From: Natribaculum luteum
GTDB lineage: Archaea > Halobacteriota > Halobacteria > Halobacteriales > Natrialbaceae
NCBI RefSeq assembly: GCF_023008545.1
Contig: NZ_CP095397.1
Coordinates: 1,240,001 to 1,304,000, forward strand
Reading direction: 5' to 3'
DNA: 64,000 bases
Positions 1 through 9,789 of the stretch are shown here, in pieces; within the stretch, counting starts at the first letter, position 1, and each line of letters opens with the position of its first letter. The position numbers were made by a program, and so were the translations under genes. Under the pieces are notes generated by a model. The model was not told the DNA's origin. It made no database searches and was given only the letters and a program-made list of their open reading frames with translations.

Positions 1-36
1 GTTCAGTCGTTCCGGGAACGACGGACAGCAGAGGTA

Positions 37-372
37 TCAGGCGAGTCCGAACACGCGCTCGAGTTCCGATTCGATCTCGGCGACGTACTCCTCGAGAACC
101 GTTTCGAACGTTTCTTGGTCGACGAGGACGCCGGTAAGCCGATCGTACGGATCGTCGGGCAGGTCGACGTAGAACTCGCCGTCGCTCGAGTCGTCCGGCG
201 CACCGTCGTAGAACGGTTCGCTCTCGTTGAGCACTTGCTGGTCGATGGCGTGGATCAACTGGGAGTCGTACCGATCGTTCATCCGGTTGAACACGTTCTT
301 GTAGGCCTGCTGTAACTCGGGGAAGTAGTGGACGTACTTGTCCTCGAATTTCTCGGGATCGAACTCGGTCAT
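37..372 (-). CDS. Conserved haloarchaeal protein, probably DUF5783 family
   Basis: A 111-residue acidic protein beginning MTEFDPEKFEDKYVHYFPEL, chosen over a start nine codons upstream because the conserved-looking block begins here. It is rich in aromatic residues in its first half and ends in a Glu-rich helix (about residues 85-108). There is no signal peptide or membrane segment, so it should be cytoplasmic. From memory it resembles the haloarchaeal family DUF5783, whose function is unknown; I could not check this. It stands alone, divergent from the next gene. Confidence 0.75.
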   Translation of the reverse strand: MTEFDPEKFEDKYVHYFPELQQAYKNVFNRMNDRYDSQLIHAIDQQVLNESEPFYDGAPDDSSDGEFYVDLPDDPYDRLTGVLVDQETFETVLEEYVAEIESELERVFGLA

Positions 373-468
373 GTGCGGGTCGTGGACCGGTGACGACAAA
401 AGTCGGCCGATCGATCACCGCCGACAGGCTAATCCGCTGACTCGTTAGTGGGCCCCTACATATAACGG

Positions 469-909
469 ATGAGTACGCAAGCCGAACGGGCACCCCCGCC
501 AGTACCATTCGCAGTGGTGATGCCAACCGACCAGCCACCCATCCCGCACGAAGCGCTTCCGCCGGGGTGGGGGCCAGCCGAGGTTCGCAACGATCACGTC
601 GCGTACCGACACAGGCAGCCACAGATCGAACTCGTCGCCGAGCGAACGGAGGCGAATCAGTCACACCCGGCTCTCGGTCTCTGTCGATGCTGGGAGCTTC
701 GCTACCGGCACCCGATCGGTGAGCTTTCGATCACCAAATCGATCGGCCACGTCTCCACCCGACGTGCTGCGTTCGAGGGACTCCTCGAGAGTATGAACCG
801 CATCCACGAGTTCGTCGACGACTTGCACAATCCACTCGAGGTCAGGACCGCCCTCGAGAGCGTCTCGCTCGACAGCGTCGTTCCCGACGGAGCGGCGAGG
901 CCGCAGTGA
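469..909 (+). CDS. Conserved haloarchaeal hypothetical protein
   Basis: A 146-residue soluble protein with a Pro-rich N-terminus (about residues 8-35), a central stretch with aromatic and Arg residues, and an acidic C-terminal helix. No catalytic motif is recognisable. The start is uncertain: a TATA-like stretch lies at 457-464, too close to the ATG at 469 for a normal promoter. A start at the internal ATG at 520 (MPTDQPPIPHEALPPGW) would fit that element better and would remove the low-complexity leader. Function unknown. Confidence 0.6.
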   Translation: MSTQAERAPPPVPFAVVMPTDQPPIPHEALPPGWGPAEVRNDHVAYRHRQPQIELVAERTEANQSHPALGLCRCWELRYRHPIGELSITKSIGHVSTRRAAFEGLLESMNRIHEFVDDLHNPLEVRTALESVSLDSVVPDGAARPQ

Positions 910-1847
910 GCAGGGGCACCTCGCGTGGAATCGCGAATTTAGGTTTTCGACGCTCGGCTGAGTCGTTTCGAGAGTGTGAGGATACGCCGCTGGCGAACCC
1001 GCGATCGAATTTCTCCCTCGAGTCCCGTTCGTCGACTCATCCCACGGCCCGTACCGATTCCATATATCGTGATGTAGTTTAAGACCAGCCACCGATGGTC
1101 AGTGCACGTATCCGAGACGACGCTATGGAGATGCGCCGTTCGTACTGTAGGCCGGACGTCCTCCGGAGTTGCCACGAAATATCGCAGCGCCATCGACGAC
1201 GGCCGCGAAACGGTGGCACTCGAATCGCGAACGGCTCTGCGCGCAGTCGGAGCGACCACCCGCCGCTGGAGAGTACGTGAAACAGGAGACAGTCACACGA
1301 GGGAGTGAGTCGACCGACGGACCGTTCACCGGTCCGCGTCGCCGGCGCTGAACGTGCTCGGCCAGTAGCCGGTATCGGTCGGATCCACCCTGGAGTGTCA
1401 GTCCCGACGATCGCACGAACCCCACGTCGACCACGATGGACTGGGGGACATCCGTCGAAGACCGGGTGGTTATCGAGACGGTGGCGAAGGCGTCTCCGGC
1501 CGAGACAGGCGCTCGAGTACGGCGGCAGCCGATGGGCCTATACGACGTGACGAAACGGGTCACACGCCCGGTCGCCGTGACCTCGAGCGTCGAGTCGTGA
1601 CCCGACGTGTTCTGGCCGCCGTCTCGTCGTAGTCGGCTCTCGAGAGTAACGACGACGTTGGCGGTTTCGCATCGGTCGAACGAACTGCTCGACGTCAGCG
1701 TTCCTCTCCAGGGACGACGGTCGCAGCGCACGCGATAAATCATATATTACGATACTAAATTGCACATCAGCGTCAGAAAACTGGTCGGCGGCGCAGTGCT
1801 TATACACGTCAACGAGGTATTGACAGACGAGCGCTCCTGGAAGTCCA
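910..1847. other. 938-bp stretch without a convincing gene
   Basis: Open frames exist on both strands, but their products are Arg-rich and poor in acidic residues, unlike the proteins around them, so I read none as a gene. A plus-strand frame from about 1385 to 1598 (ATG at 1436) has a short protein-like stretch reading RVVIETVAKASPAE followed by MGLYDV. This loosely recalls the haloarchaeal HalOD1 output domain and may be a decayed copy. Two AT-rich patches lie at about 1065-1080 and 1737-1765. A TATA-like element at about 1798-1804 probably serves the PHP gene that follows. Confidence 0.4.
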
Positions 1848-2600
1848 ATGACATCGCCGATCCCATTTGCCATCGACTTTCACGTCCACTCCAACGATTC
1901 GTACGACGGCCGCGAACCGATCGAGCTCATTCTCGAGCACGCGGCCGACATCGAACTCGATGGCGTCGTCGTCACCGACCACGACGAGATCGGCGAATCG
2001 CTGCGCGCGGCGGAACTGGCCCCCGAGTACGGGCTGATCGGGATTCCGGGCGTCGAGGTGTCGACACGACACGGCCACCTGCTCGCGATCGGCGTCGAGA
2101 AACGGCCCGACCCCGGACGACCGTTCATGGAGACCGTCGAGGCAGTTCGGGACCTCGGCGGAGCCGCCATCGTCCCCCACCCGTTCCAGCGCAGTCGCCA
2201 CGGCGTCCGCAAGCGACACATCGAGGACGCCGACGCCATCGAGGTGTACAACTCGATGCTCTTTACGGGCTACCGGAACCGCCGGGCGCGAACGTTCGCC
2301 CGGCGTCGCGACTATCCCCAGATCGGCGCGAGCGACGCCCACTACCTGCCCAACGTCGGACGGGCGTACACCGAGATCCTGGTCGAACCAGACAACGCTG
2401 GCGTGACCAGAGCCGACATCGACGGCGACGACCTCGTCGGCGCGATCCTCGAGGGCCGAACCCAGATTCGCGGCAAGCGAACGCCCGTCCACAAGAGCAC
2501 GATCCAGTACGCGAAAGGGGCCGTTCGAAAGTCGACGTACCTGGTCACGTCGCGGACGCCACTCGTGCCGACGATCCCCGCGTCGATGGACCGGTCATGA
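1848..2600 (+). CDS. PHP-domain metal-dependent phosphoesterase
   Basis: A 250-residue protein of the PHP superfamily, which hydrolyses phosphoester bonds with clustered metal ions. The expected metal-binding motifs appear in order: DFHVHSNDSYDG near residues 9-20, TDHDE near 43, GVEVSTRHGHLL near 68-80, PHPF near 110, and GASDAHY near 164-170. This matches single-domain archaeal PHP proteins; the substrate cannot be told from sequence. A TATA-like element lies about 45 bp before the start. The stop codon ends exactly where the right end of the TnpB-type element begins, so the extreme C-terminus may have been set by that insertion. Confidence 0.88.
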   Translation: MTSPIPFAIDFHVHSNDSYDGREPIELILEHAADIELDGVVVTDHDEIGESLRAAELAPEYGLIGIPGVEVSTRHGHLLAIGVEKRPDPGRPFMETVEAVRDLGGAAIVPHPFQRSRHGVRKRHIEDADAIEVYNSMLFTGYRNRRARTFARRRDYPQIGASDAHYLPNVGRAYTEILVEPDNAGVTRADIDGDDLVGAILEGRTQIRGKRTPVHKSTIQYAKGAVRKSTYLVTSRTPLVPTIPASMDRS

Positions 2601-2652
2601 CATCCTCCGCGCCGTAAACGGCGCGGTTTCCTCTGTGGGAGTCTCAGCCGGT
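2601..2652 (-). mobile_element. Right end of an IS200/IS605-type element, with hairpin
   Basis: Immediately after the PHP stop codon lies a perfect 8-bp stem (2607-2614 with 2619-2626) around a TAAA loop. On the minus strand it is flanked by GAGGAAACC and GGAGGATGTC. This is the usual right end of haloarchaeal IS1341/IS605 elements, just downstream of tnpB. In active elements the tnpB 3' end plus this right end is transcribed as the guide (omega) RNA, so the 3' part of such an RNA could still be encoded here. No left end was found. Confidence 0.65.
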
Positions 2653-3339
<687 letters not shown>

Positions 3340-4749
3340 CTACGAGAGCTGGTCGCCGACGATCGCGTCGGCGCGTTCGACGAACGCCTCTTCTTTCCCT
3401 TTCGGCACCGTCGCCCCGGCGGCGACGTCGTGACCGCCACCGTCGCCGCCGACGGACCGGGAGGCCTCGCCCATCACGACCGAGAGGTCGAGCCCGTTCT
3501 CGACGAGACTGTAGGTCCCGCGGGCGGAGACTTTCACCTCCTCGTCGTTTTTGTTCGCGAAGGCGACGATCGGCCTGTTCCTGTCGACGCCGTCGTTGCC
3601 GACGGCCATCCCCGCGACGATGCCGACGATCGTCTCGCGGATGCGATCGCCCGCGTGGAACCACTGGAGGTGTTCCTCGCGCGTGACGCCTTCCTCGGTG
3701 ACGAGGTCGATCCCCTCCGAGAGGTTTCGCCGGTGGTCCCGGAGGAGTTTGCGGGCGCGCTCGAGTGCGCCCTCGCGGTTGCCAAGACAGACGCCGAGGC
3801 CGACGTCCGCGCGCTCGTAGCGTGCGGTCGCGTTCAAAAGCGTCGAGAACTCGCTGGCGTCGCGGAGTTCGGTGCCGATCGGCTCTTCGCTCAGGACGTA
3901 GGCCGTCCCGACGAGGTCGTCGATCTTCGAGGCGGGGACGCCCTTCGAGACGGCCCGCTGTACCAGCGCGCTCGCGACGATCTGTTTCTCCTCGCGCGTG
4001 AGGTCGGCCCAGCGACGCCACTCGCCGTCGCGTTTCAACTCGAGGTCGAGGCCATCGAGAAAGCGCAACGCGCCGCCCGCGTCGTTGGAGATGCCGGGAA
4101 TGTGGACGTCAGTCGCGTACTCGAGGAGTTTCGGTAGCGGACGCGTCTGTTTGCCATACAGCGTGAGGTCCGTCGCGGTCTCGAGGACGCCGGCCTCGAT
4201 GCCCTCCTGGACGATCCGTTCGTTCGCTCCGTGGAGTTCGCCGCCGGAGGCCTGCATGTCGCCGACGGCACCGACGACGGCGAGTGCGGCGAGGTCCCGG
4301 TTGCTCGATCCATTTTCTAGCGCGCGTGCGAGGACGTAGCTCGCACCCGCGCCGGAGAGTTCCGAGGCCCCGTCGATGCCGAACAGCAGGGGGTTGAGGT
4401 GGTACGCGGTCTCGGCGTCTGCTGGCTGGTGGTGGTCTGCGATAACGGGTGTAAAGTCGCCCGCGTCTTCGTGATCTGTGATAACGTCGAGCTGACCGCT
4501 CCCGAAGTCGGTAAAGAGGACGGTGTCGTACTCGGTGGCCGCAATCTGTGCGATCGCCTCGGCGTCGAGTTGCTTCTCGAAGACCGTCTCGAACGGGATT
4601 TCGGCGCGCTCGAGCGCGCTCGCAGCGACGGCGGCGCTGGTGAGCCCGTCGGCGTCGATGTGGGAGGCGAGCAGGACGCGGTCGGCCTCGCGGAGTCGTC
4701 GTGCACACGCGGCCGCGCGATCGTCGAGTTCGGGGACCGGTCCAGCCAT
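3340..4749 (-). CDS. Archaeal RecJ-like DHH single-strand exonuclease
   Basis: A 469-residue DHH-family phosphoesterase. Motif I reads SHIDADGLTSAA (Asp32 and Asp34). Motif II is DFGSGQ, motif III is ADHHQP and motif IV is VGDMQ. A C-terminal DHHA1-like domain ends with the Gly-rich SVGGDGGGHDVAAG, which normally binds the nucleic acid substrate. Archaeal members act in replication and repair and bind GINS/Cdc45-like partners. I start at the ATG at 4749 because the upstream in-frame extension is basic and unlike the protein. The gene is convergent with the PHP gene, with a TnpB fragment inserted between them that leaves the C-terminus intact. Confidence 0.9.
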   Translation of the reverse strand: MAGPVPELDDRAAACARRLREADRVLLASHIDADGLTSAAVAASALERAEIPFETVFEKQLDAEAIAQIAATEYDTVLFTDFGSGQLDVITDHEDAGDFTPVIADHHQPADAETAYHLNPLLFGIDGASELSGAGASYVLARALENGSSNRDLAALAVVGAVGDMQASGGELHGANERIVQEGIEAGVLETATDLTLYGKQTRPLPKLLEYATDVHIPGISNDAGGALRFLDGLDLELKRDGEWRRWADLTREEKQIVASALVQRAVSKGVPASKIDDLVGTAYVLSEEPIGTELRDASEFSTLLNATARYERADVGLGVCLGNREGALERARKLLRDHRRNLSEGIDLVTEEGVTREEHLQWFHAGDRIRETIVGIVAGMAVGNDGVDRNRPIVAFANKNDEEVKVSARGTYSLVENGLDLSVVMGEASRSVGGDGGGHDVAAGATVPKGKEEAFVERADAIVGDQLS

Positions 4750-4814
4750 CGACGGATCATTGGGACGGCTTTGGTCATAAACCCGTGGACTCTCGAGTCG
4801 GGTAAAGCGGCGCG

Positions 4815-5918
4815 TCACAACGAGAGCAGCAGGTCGTCGCCGTCGCGTTCGTAGCTCGTGTCGAACGGGGCCGAACGCTCGCGCATGGTCTCGTGGAGCC
4901 ACGACGCGTCGGCGTCGGTCGCAGCGTGGACGGCGTAGTCGTCGATGACGACCGGGACGAGTCGCAGTTGCTCGAGGTTGCCGTCGTCGCCGAGGCGAAC
5001 CTCGTAGAGGAAACTGCGGTCGTTTCGTAGCTCCGGTTTGACGACGTAGTCGTCGACGAAGTCGCCCGCGTCGTGGAGGATCACGCCCTCCCCGTACCGT
5101 TCGACGCCCTGGACGACGTGGGCGCTGTGGCCGTGGACGAGGTCGACGCCCCGGTCGATCAGCCAGCGGCCGAACTCGCGGTACCGGTCGTCCGGATACT
5201 CGACCCAGTTCGGTCCCCAGTGTAGCGACGCGACGAGCAGGTCCGGATCGCGCTCACTGGCGCGCTCGAGCGCGTCGTCGACGGCCGCCCGAGTATCGGG
5301 ATTTTCCGGGTCGCACTCGAGGTAGGCGGTCCCCGACCGGTCGGCGGTCGCGGCGTACTCGGCGTAGTGGTCTGCGAAGGAGACGACCGCGACGTCGACG
5401 TCGCCGACGGTGACGAGCGCGGGCCGGCGGGCGTCCGTCGCGGTTTCGCCCGCTCCGGCGTGTGCGATCCCACCGTCGTCGAGCGCCGCGAGCGTGTCGC
5501 GAAGCGCCGGTTCCCCGAAGTCGAGCAGATGGTTGTTCGCGAGTGCGGCGAAGCGAACGTTCGCGCCGTCGAGTGCGGGAACGGCCCAGGCGGGATCGGC
5601 CCGGAAGTAGTAGGCACGGTCGGGAAACCGCTCGCCGCGCGTCGAGAGCGTACACTCGAGGTTGCAGAAGACGCCGTCGAGCGACTCGAGGCGAGGGCGG
5701 ACGCCGCTCCAGACCGATGCCGGATCCCGGCCGCCGTCGCCGTAGCACTCGTCGAGGTTGCGCCCGAGCATGACGTCGCCGACGAAGCCGACGACAGTGC
5801 CGTCCTCGTGGTCGTACCGGTCGGTGTCGAGTGCCGAACGTCGGCGGGGCGACGTCAGACAGCCGCCCGCGATCGCGGTCCCGGCCGTCGCGAGCAGTCG
5901 CCGACGACCGACGGTCAT
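4815..5918 (-). CDS. CapA/PgsA-family metallophosphatase-like lipoprotein, Tat-exported
   Basis: A 367-residue protein starting MTVGRRRLLATAGTAIAGGC: a twin-arginine signal followed by a lipobox cysteine, so it should be exported folded and lipid-anchored outside the membrane. The mature part has the CapA fold markers GDVMLGRNLDE near residue 48, NLECTLS, ALANNHLLDFGEPAL, HWGPNWVEYPDD and HGHSAHVVQGVERY. Some family members (PgsA/CapA) take part in poly-gamma-glutamate capsule synthesis. No other capsule gene is nearby, so that role is not supported here. A longer start at 5990 would place 24 residues before the signal and is unlikely. Confidence 0.88.
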   Translation of the reverse strand: MTVGRRRLLATAGTAIAGGCLTSPRRRSALDTDRYDHEDGTVVGFVGDVMLGRNLDECYGDGGRDPASVWSGVRPRLESLDGVFCNLECTLSTRGERFPDRAYYFRADPAWAVPALDGANVRFAALANNHLLDFGEPALRDTLAALDDGGIAHAGAGETATDARRPALVTVGDVDVAVVSFADHYAEYAATADRSGTAYLECDPENPDTRAAVDDALERASERDPDLLVASLHWGPNWVEYPDDRYREFGRWLIDRGVDLVHGHSAHVVQGVERYGEGVILHDAGDFVDDYVVKPELRNDRSFLYEVRLGDDGNLEQLRLVPVVIDDYAVHAATDADASWLHETMRERSAPFDTSYERDGDDLLLSL

Positions 5919-6051
5919 TGGTGCTCGACCCCCCAGCACGTCCGCGAGCGACGGACGGGAGTCGGTCGACCGCGTTCGCGTTCCATGCATGGCTGGTCGA
6001 CTCGAGTCGGTAAAAACGCCGGTGAAACGAGACCGAGATGGGACGCGTCGG

Positions 6052-6798
6052 TCACTCGCGCGCGTCGCCGGTCGTCTCCTCGAGCGTCGCCGCTGCGAGC
6101 GCGTCGAAGGTCGCGTCTTCCGGGACGACGTCGACGTCGACGCCCAGCGACTCGGCGGTCTCCCGCGTCGGGTCGCCGATCACGCCGACGGTCGCCTCCG
6201 CGAGTCCTTCGAGCGCGGTCTCGCGGACGCCCCGCTCGTCGGCAGCCGAGAGGAAGTTCTCGACGGTGAGCGAGGACGTGAACATGACGGCGTCGAGGTC
6301 GCCGTCCGCGGCGAGTTCGGTCGACTCACCGCTGCCTTCGGGACGGACGAGTCGGTAGAGGATCGTCTCGTGGAGGTACGCGCCAGCAGTCTCGAGTCCG
6401 TCGAGTAACACTTCGCTGCCGTGATCGCTTCTGGCGACCTCGATACGAGCGCCGTCGACCTCGTCTTCGAGCTCGGCGACGAGTCCGCTCGAGGTGTACG
6501 CCTGGGGGACGACGTCGACGGGGTAGCCGGCGTCCCGGAGGGAGTCGGCAGTGCGGGGCCCGATCGCACAGACGGTGGCGTCGCCGGGCTCCCAGTCGGC
6601 TTCGGCGGCCAGTTCGACGCCGGTCTTGCTCGTGAGGATTACGTAGTCGGCGTCCATCCGCGGTGTCTCACTCGTGGGCTCGACTGCGAGCATCGGATCG
6701 GCGACGGGATCGACGCCGCGGGACTCGAGGAGGTCGACGGCCTCTGCGAGGCGCTCGTCGTCGGGACGGAAGACGGCGACAGTGGGGCAGTCGGCCAT
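6052..6798 (-). CDS. hemD: Uroporphyrinogen-III synthase
   Basis: A 248-residue HemD. The enzyme closes hydroxymethylbilane into uroporphyrinogen III with inversion of ring D, the last common step before haem, sirohaem and cobalamin diverge. The two-lobed fold shows in VAVFRPDDERLAEAVDLL, the hinge YVILTSKTGVELAAE, AIGPRTADSLRDAGY and, in lobe two, MFTSSLTVENFL and IGDPTRETAESLGV. It lies 1 nt after the hemC stop codon, in the usual C-D order, and is surely co-transcribed with it. Confidence 0.93.
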   Translation of the reverse strand: MADCPTVAVFRPDDERLAEAVDLLESRGVDPVADPMLAVEPTSETPRMDADYVILTSKTGVELAAEADWEPGDATVCAIGPRTADSLRDAGYPVDVVPQAYTSSGLVAELEDEVDGARIEVARSDHGSEVLLDGLETAGAYLHETILYRLVRPEGSGESTELAADGDLDAVMFTSSLTVENFLSAADERGVRETALEGLAEATVGVIGDPTRETAESLGVDVDVVPEDATFDALAAATLEETTGDARE

Positions 6799-6799
6799 C

Positions 6800-7912
6800 T
6801 CACTTCCCCTCCGGTTCGTCGTCGGCCTCGCGACGAGCGGCGGCGATCAGCTCGGCTGCACCGCGGTCCTCGAGGTCGTTGGCGAACTCGCGGGCCGCCG
6901 TCGGATAGCTCTCGACCGGCAGGTCGCGCGTCGCGGTGATCGACTCCTCGCCGTCGCGGTCGAACACCTGGACGGCGGTGTGGACGTACTCGCCCTGAAC
7001 GACGGCGTAGATGCCGATCGGCGCGATACAGCCGCCCCCGAGTTCGGCGAGCAGCGTCCGCTCGACGGTCGTCTCCACCCGCGTTCGAGGGTGGTCGATC
7101 GCCTCGTTGATCTCGCGGGCGGTCTCGCCATCCAGGGCTGTCACCGCGAGCGCGCCCTGGCCGGGTGCGGGTGCGAACTGCGTCGGCGGGAGCCGCTGGT
7201 ACTCCACGTAGTGTGCGAGGCCGCTGCGCTCGAGGCCGGCCTCCGCGAGGACGATGGCGTCGTAGTCGGTCTCGACCTCGCGGCCGAGTGCCTGTTTCTC
7301 GAGTTCCGAGAGGTCGTCGAACCACTCGTCGACGGTGCGGTCGTACTCGGGTTCGAAGTCGTCGTCTCCGGCGTTGCCCTTGCGCTCTTTGTCGGCCTCG
7401 CTGCGTTTCTGGTGTTCCGCCTGGAGCGCGGGCGCGAGCAACTTCTCGAGTCGCGTGTCGACGTTCCCACGCAGCGGTTCGACCTCGAGGTCGGACCGTT
7501 CCGAGAGCAGCTGGGCCTGGCGTCTGAGACTCGAGGTGCCGACGACCGCACCCTGGGGCAGGTCCGCAAGCGCGTCGCCGTCGGGCGTCACGAGGACGTC
7601 GTTCGGCCGACCCCGTTCGGGCACGGCGGCGGTTACGAGGTCGTCGGGCTGTTCGGTCGGCATGTCCTTCATCGAGTGGATCGCACCGTCGAGCTCGCCC
7701 TCGAGGACGCGCTCGTCGAGTTCACGGACGAACGCGCCCGTCTTCCCGAGGCGGTGGATCAACTCGTCTCTGATCTGGTCGCCCGTCGTCTCGACGGTCA
7801 CGAGTTCGACCTCGTACCGGCGCTCTTCGAGTGCCTCCTGTACCAGGGCGGCCTGTCGCCGGGCGAGCGTCGACCCCCGCGTCGCCAGTCGTAACGTCCC
7901 ACGCGTTCGCAT
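6800..7912 (-). CDS. hemC: Hydroxymethylbilane synthase (porphobilinogen deaminase)
   Basis: A 370-residue HemC. It polymerises four porphobilinogens on a covalently held dipyrromethane cofactor. The N-terminal LRLATRGSTLARRQA, the substrate-binding HSMKDMP, and the cofactor cysteine in LGGGCIAPIG near residue 300 are all present. Compared with bacterial enzymes (about 310 residues) there is an acidic insertion after LLAPALQAE, running roughly through residues 155-200, as in other halophiles. It is the first gene of the hemCD pair. Confidence 0.94.
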   Translation of the reverse strand: MRTRGTLRLATRGSTLARRQAALVQEALEERRYEVELVTVETTGDQIRDELIHRLGKTGAFVRELDERVLEGELDGAIHSMKDMPTEQPDDLVTAAVPERGRPNDVLVTPDGDALADLPQGAVVGTSSLRRQAQLLSERSDLEVEPLRGNVDTRLEKLLAPALQAEHQKRSEADKERKGNAGDDDFEPEYDRTVDEWFDDLSELEKQALGREVETDYDAIVLAEAGLERSGLAHYVEYQRLPPTQFAPAPGQGALAVTALDGETAREINEAIDHPRTRVETTVERTLLAELGGGCIAPIGIYAVVQGEYVHTAVQVFDRDGEESITATRDLPVESYPTAAREFANDLEDRGAAELIAAARREADDEPEGK

Positions 7913-7992
7913 ACTCGTCCGTCGGCGCTTCGGCTATGAAAAGCGCACGCTCTGTCCGCGCGAGATGACAGCGAACGTGTTCGGGTCGACCG

Positions 7993-8337
7993 TCACTCGC
8001 TGCGCTCCAGGCGTTCCCGTCGTTCCTCGAACTCCTCGCTCGAGATGTCGCCGCGGGCGTAGGCGACGCGCAGTTCCTCGAGTGCGGCGTCCGACTTCCG
8101 GTCGGTACCGAGCGCCGTTCGGTACAGCAGGTAGCCGATTCCGAGAAACAGCAGGAGAAACAGCGCCCACGGCAGGAGCCACGCCAAGCCGACGCCCGCA
8201 CCGTCCCACCCCCACATGTGGCCGCCACCCCACATCCCCATCATCGGCATCGCGAGCATCATGAAGAGAAACGGCGCGAGCAACACGATGGCGGCGATGA
8301 GTACGATCGTCCGGAGAAGCGAATCGTCTGTGGCCAT
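7993..8337 (-). CDS. Small SHOCT-domain membrane protein
   Basis: A 114-residue protein with two predicted membrane helices (about residues 8-32 and 50-72) separated by a Met/Gly/Trp-rich loop (MMGMWGGGHMWGW). A cytoplasmic SHOCT-type tail follows: LEELRVAYARGDISSEEFEERRERL. SHOCT segments are short helical interaction domains found in many membrane proteins of unknown role. The ATG at 8337 is preferred over one eight codons upstream because the helix follows directly. The Met/His-rich loop could bind metal, but that is only a guess. Confidence 0.8.
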   Translation of the reverse strand: MATDDSLLRTIVLIAAIVLLAPFLFMMLAMPMMGMWGGGHMWGWDGAGVGLAWLLPWALFLLLFLGIGYLLYRTALGTDRKSDAALEELRVAYARGDISSEEFEERRERLERSE

Positions 8338-8712
8338 ACCTCGAAATTGGCTAGCAAGCACAATAGTAGCGTCGCCGACGACGGCGTAGATGCTGCTTGG
8401 CGAGTCGGACCGGGTCGACGTGATGCCCAGTTCGGAGCCGTCTATCGATGCGACGGGAGTTTCACCGCGGCTAGATCCGTTTCCGTTTCACGGGGCCGGT
8501 TTCTCGATTAGTGTACCCCAGCGGTTCGCTTGCGACGTCGTGTATTAACACAGCGCCAAACTATAATAATACGAAATAAAAATATATCTCTGATAATAAC
8601 CAGTCCGATGGCGAATCGACCGTCGGCGATGTCGACCACATCGTCGACGAATTGATTCACTGCAAGACCGCTCCCGCAAGGGCAGCTCGTCGGGAGCATC
8701 GAATTCGAACCC
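8338..8712. other. AT-rich intergenic region between divergent genes
   Basis: There is no convincing gene in these 375 bp. The stretch 8540-8600 is strongly AT-rich, with ATAATAATACG and AATAAAAATATATC. It probably holds the promoter of the oxidoreductase starting at 8713, although it lies more than 100 bp upstream. The promoter of the SHOCT gene should lie near 8340-8370. Confidence 0.4.
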
Positions 8713-9564
8713 ATGTCAATCGAAAACGAACAGAACGAATCGAAAGAACAGGATTTCGACTACGACGTGGTCGTCGTCGGCGGGAGCGTCGCTGGACTCG
8801 CGACCGGTCTGTACACCGCACGAAACGAACTCGAGACACTGTGTCTCACCGGTGGACGGACGTCGCTGCTCCGGTGTCACCTCCTCGAGAACTACCTGGG
8901 GTTTCCCGGCGGTGTCGATCCGGGCTCGTTCCTCGAACTTGCGACCGATCATGCCCGCGAAGAGGGGTGTCGAATCGTGGCGGATCGAGTTGAGGAGATA
9001 GATCAGCTCGACGACGGGTTCCGTCTCGCCACCGCCGAGGGGGAGACGATCGGAGCCCGTCGCGTCGTCGGTGCCTCAGGTACCGAAAACGACTATCTCG
9101 AGGGGTTTGCTGATGGCCAACTCTATCGCGGGCCAGCGACACACGACAATCGGAACTACCACGTCCCGTGTGACGAGGCGGGCCGGACCGACGTCACGGG
9201 ATTTTACGTTGCCGGTCGCCTGGCCGGTGTGGAACACCAGGCCCTCGTCGCAGCAGGTGACGGTGCCCGGACCGGCATGGCAGTGGTTCGGGACGCGTTG
9301 TGCGAGGAGGGCTACTGGGACGACCTCGCACGTCGTCACCACGACTGGGTCGTTCACGACCACCGCTACGAGGACTGGGACTTCGATAGCTGGTTCGACG
9401 ACCTGTTGCCGCCGGAGTTGGACCCCGACGAGGAGTCCGTCGAGCAGCTACGCGAGCGCGTCCGCGAACGGGTACACGGACGAACCCGCACTCCCGAGGA
9501 GCGGGAAACGCGTCTCGAGCGCGGCCGCGAACTCCTCGCGGACCACCTGTTCGACGACGAGTAG
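8713..9564 (+). CDS. FAD-binding oxidoreductase, thioredoxin-reductase-like but without the NADPH domain
   Basis: A 283-residue protein with an acidic N-terminus and the FAD motif VVVVGGSVAGLATGLYTARNE. The C-terminal FAD motif GRTDVTGFYVAGRLAGVEHQALVAAGDGARTG is typical of thioredoxin reductases. The two join at about residues 125-160, where those enzymes carry the NADPH domain and its CxxC pair; both are absent. It therefore cannot be an ordinary thioredoxin reductase. The last 75 residues are charged and Arg/Glu-rich with an aromatic DYEDWDF-like segment. Natural substrate unknown; a separate electron donor or a binding role is possible. Confidence 0.8.
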   Translation: MSIENEQNESKEQDFDYDVVVVGGSVAGLATGLYTARNELETLCLTGGRTSLLRCHLLENYLGFPGGVDPGSFLELATDHAREEGCRIVADRVEEIDQLDDGFRLATAEGETIGARRVVGASGTENDYLEGFADGQLYRGPATHDNRNYHVPCDEAGRTDVTGFYVAGRLAGVEHQALVAAGDGARTGMAVVRDALCEEGYWDDLARRHHDWVVHDHRYEDWDFDSWFDDLLPPELDPDEESVEQLRERVRERVHGRTRTPEERETRLERGRELLADHLFDDE

Positions 9565-9599
9565 CTTCGCCTCTCCATACTGACCAGTCCCCCGCTATT

Positions 9600-9711
9600 G
9601 ATACTCTCGGACAGCAGTCAGTGAGCCCGATCGCGTCTCGACGACTGTCGCTACCCGCGAGAGCGTCTCGAGTGTGAGCGGTGTGTGAACCGCGTTGTCT
9701 GACAGTGTGAT
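9600..9711. repeat. Dispersed ~110-bp palindromic repeat, copy 1 (degenerate)
   Basis: The left end reads ATACTCTCGGACAGC and the right end GTTGTCTGACAGTGTGA, which is the diverged terminal inverted repeat of the family. The interior has the shared ATCGCGTCTCGACGACTGTCG and GCGTCTCGAGTG arms. It lies between the oxidoreductase stop and the AT-rich promoter region of the ABC operon. Other copies are at 25316, 39842, 40943 and 55656. Confidence 0.75.
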
Positions 9712-9789
9712 TCTATCGAACTCTCGCCGGGCGTCCCGTCGAACGAACGGGCCCGCGTGGTCCAGCGTTGGTACCACGACCCAGGTGTG

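Noticed and set aside
1123-1743. A 206-codon minus-strand open frame in the gene-less kilobase
   Set aside because: The product is Arg/Ser/Thr-rich with few acidic residues, unlike real haloarchaeal proteins, and has no recognisable motif. Long chance frames are common in high-GC DNA.
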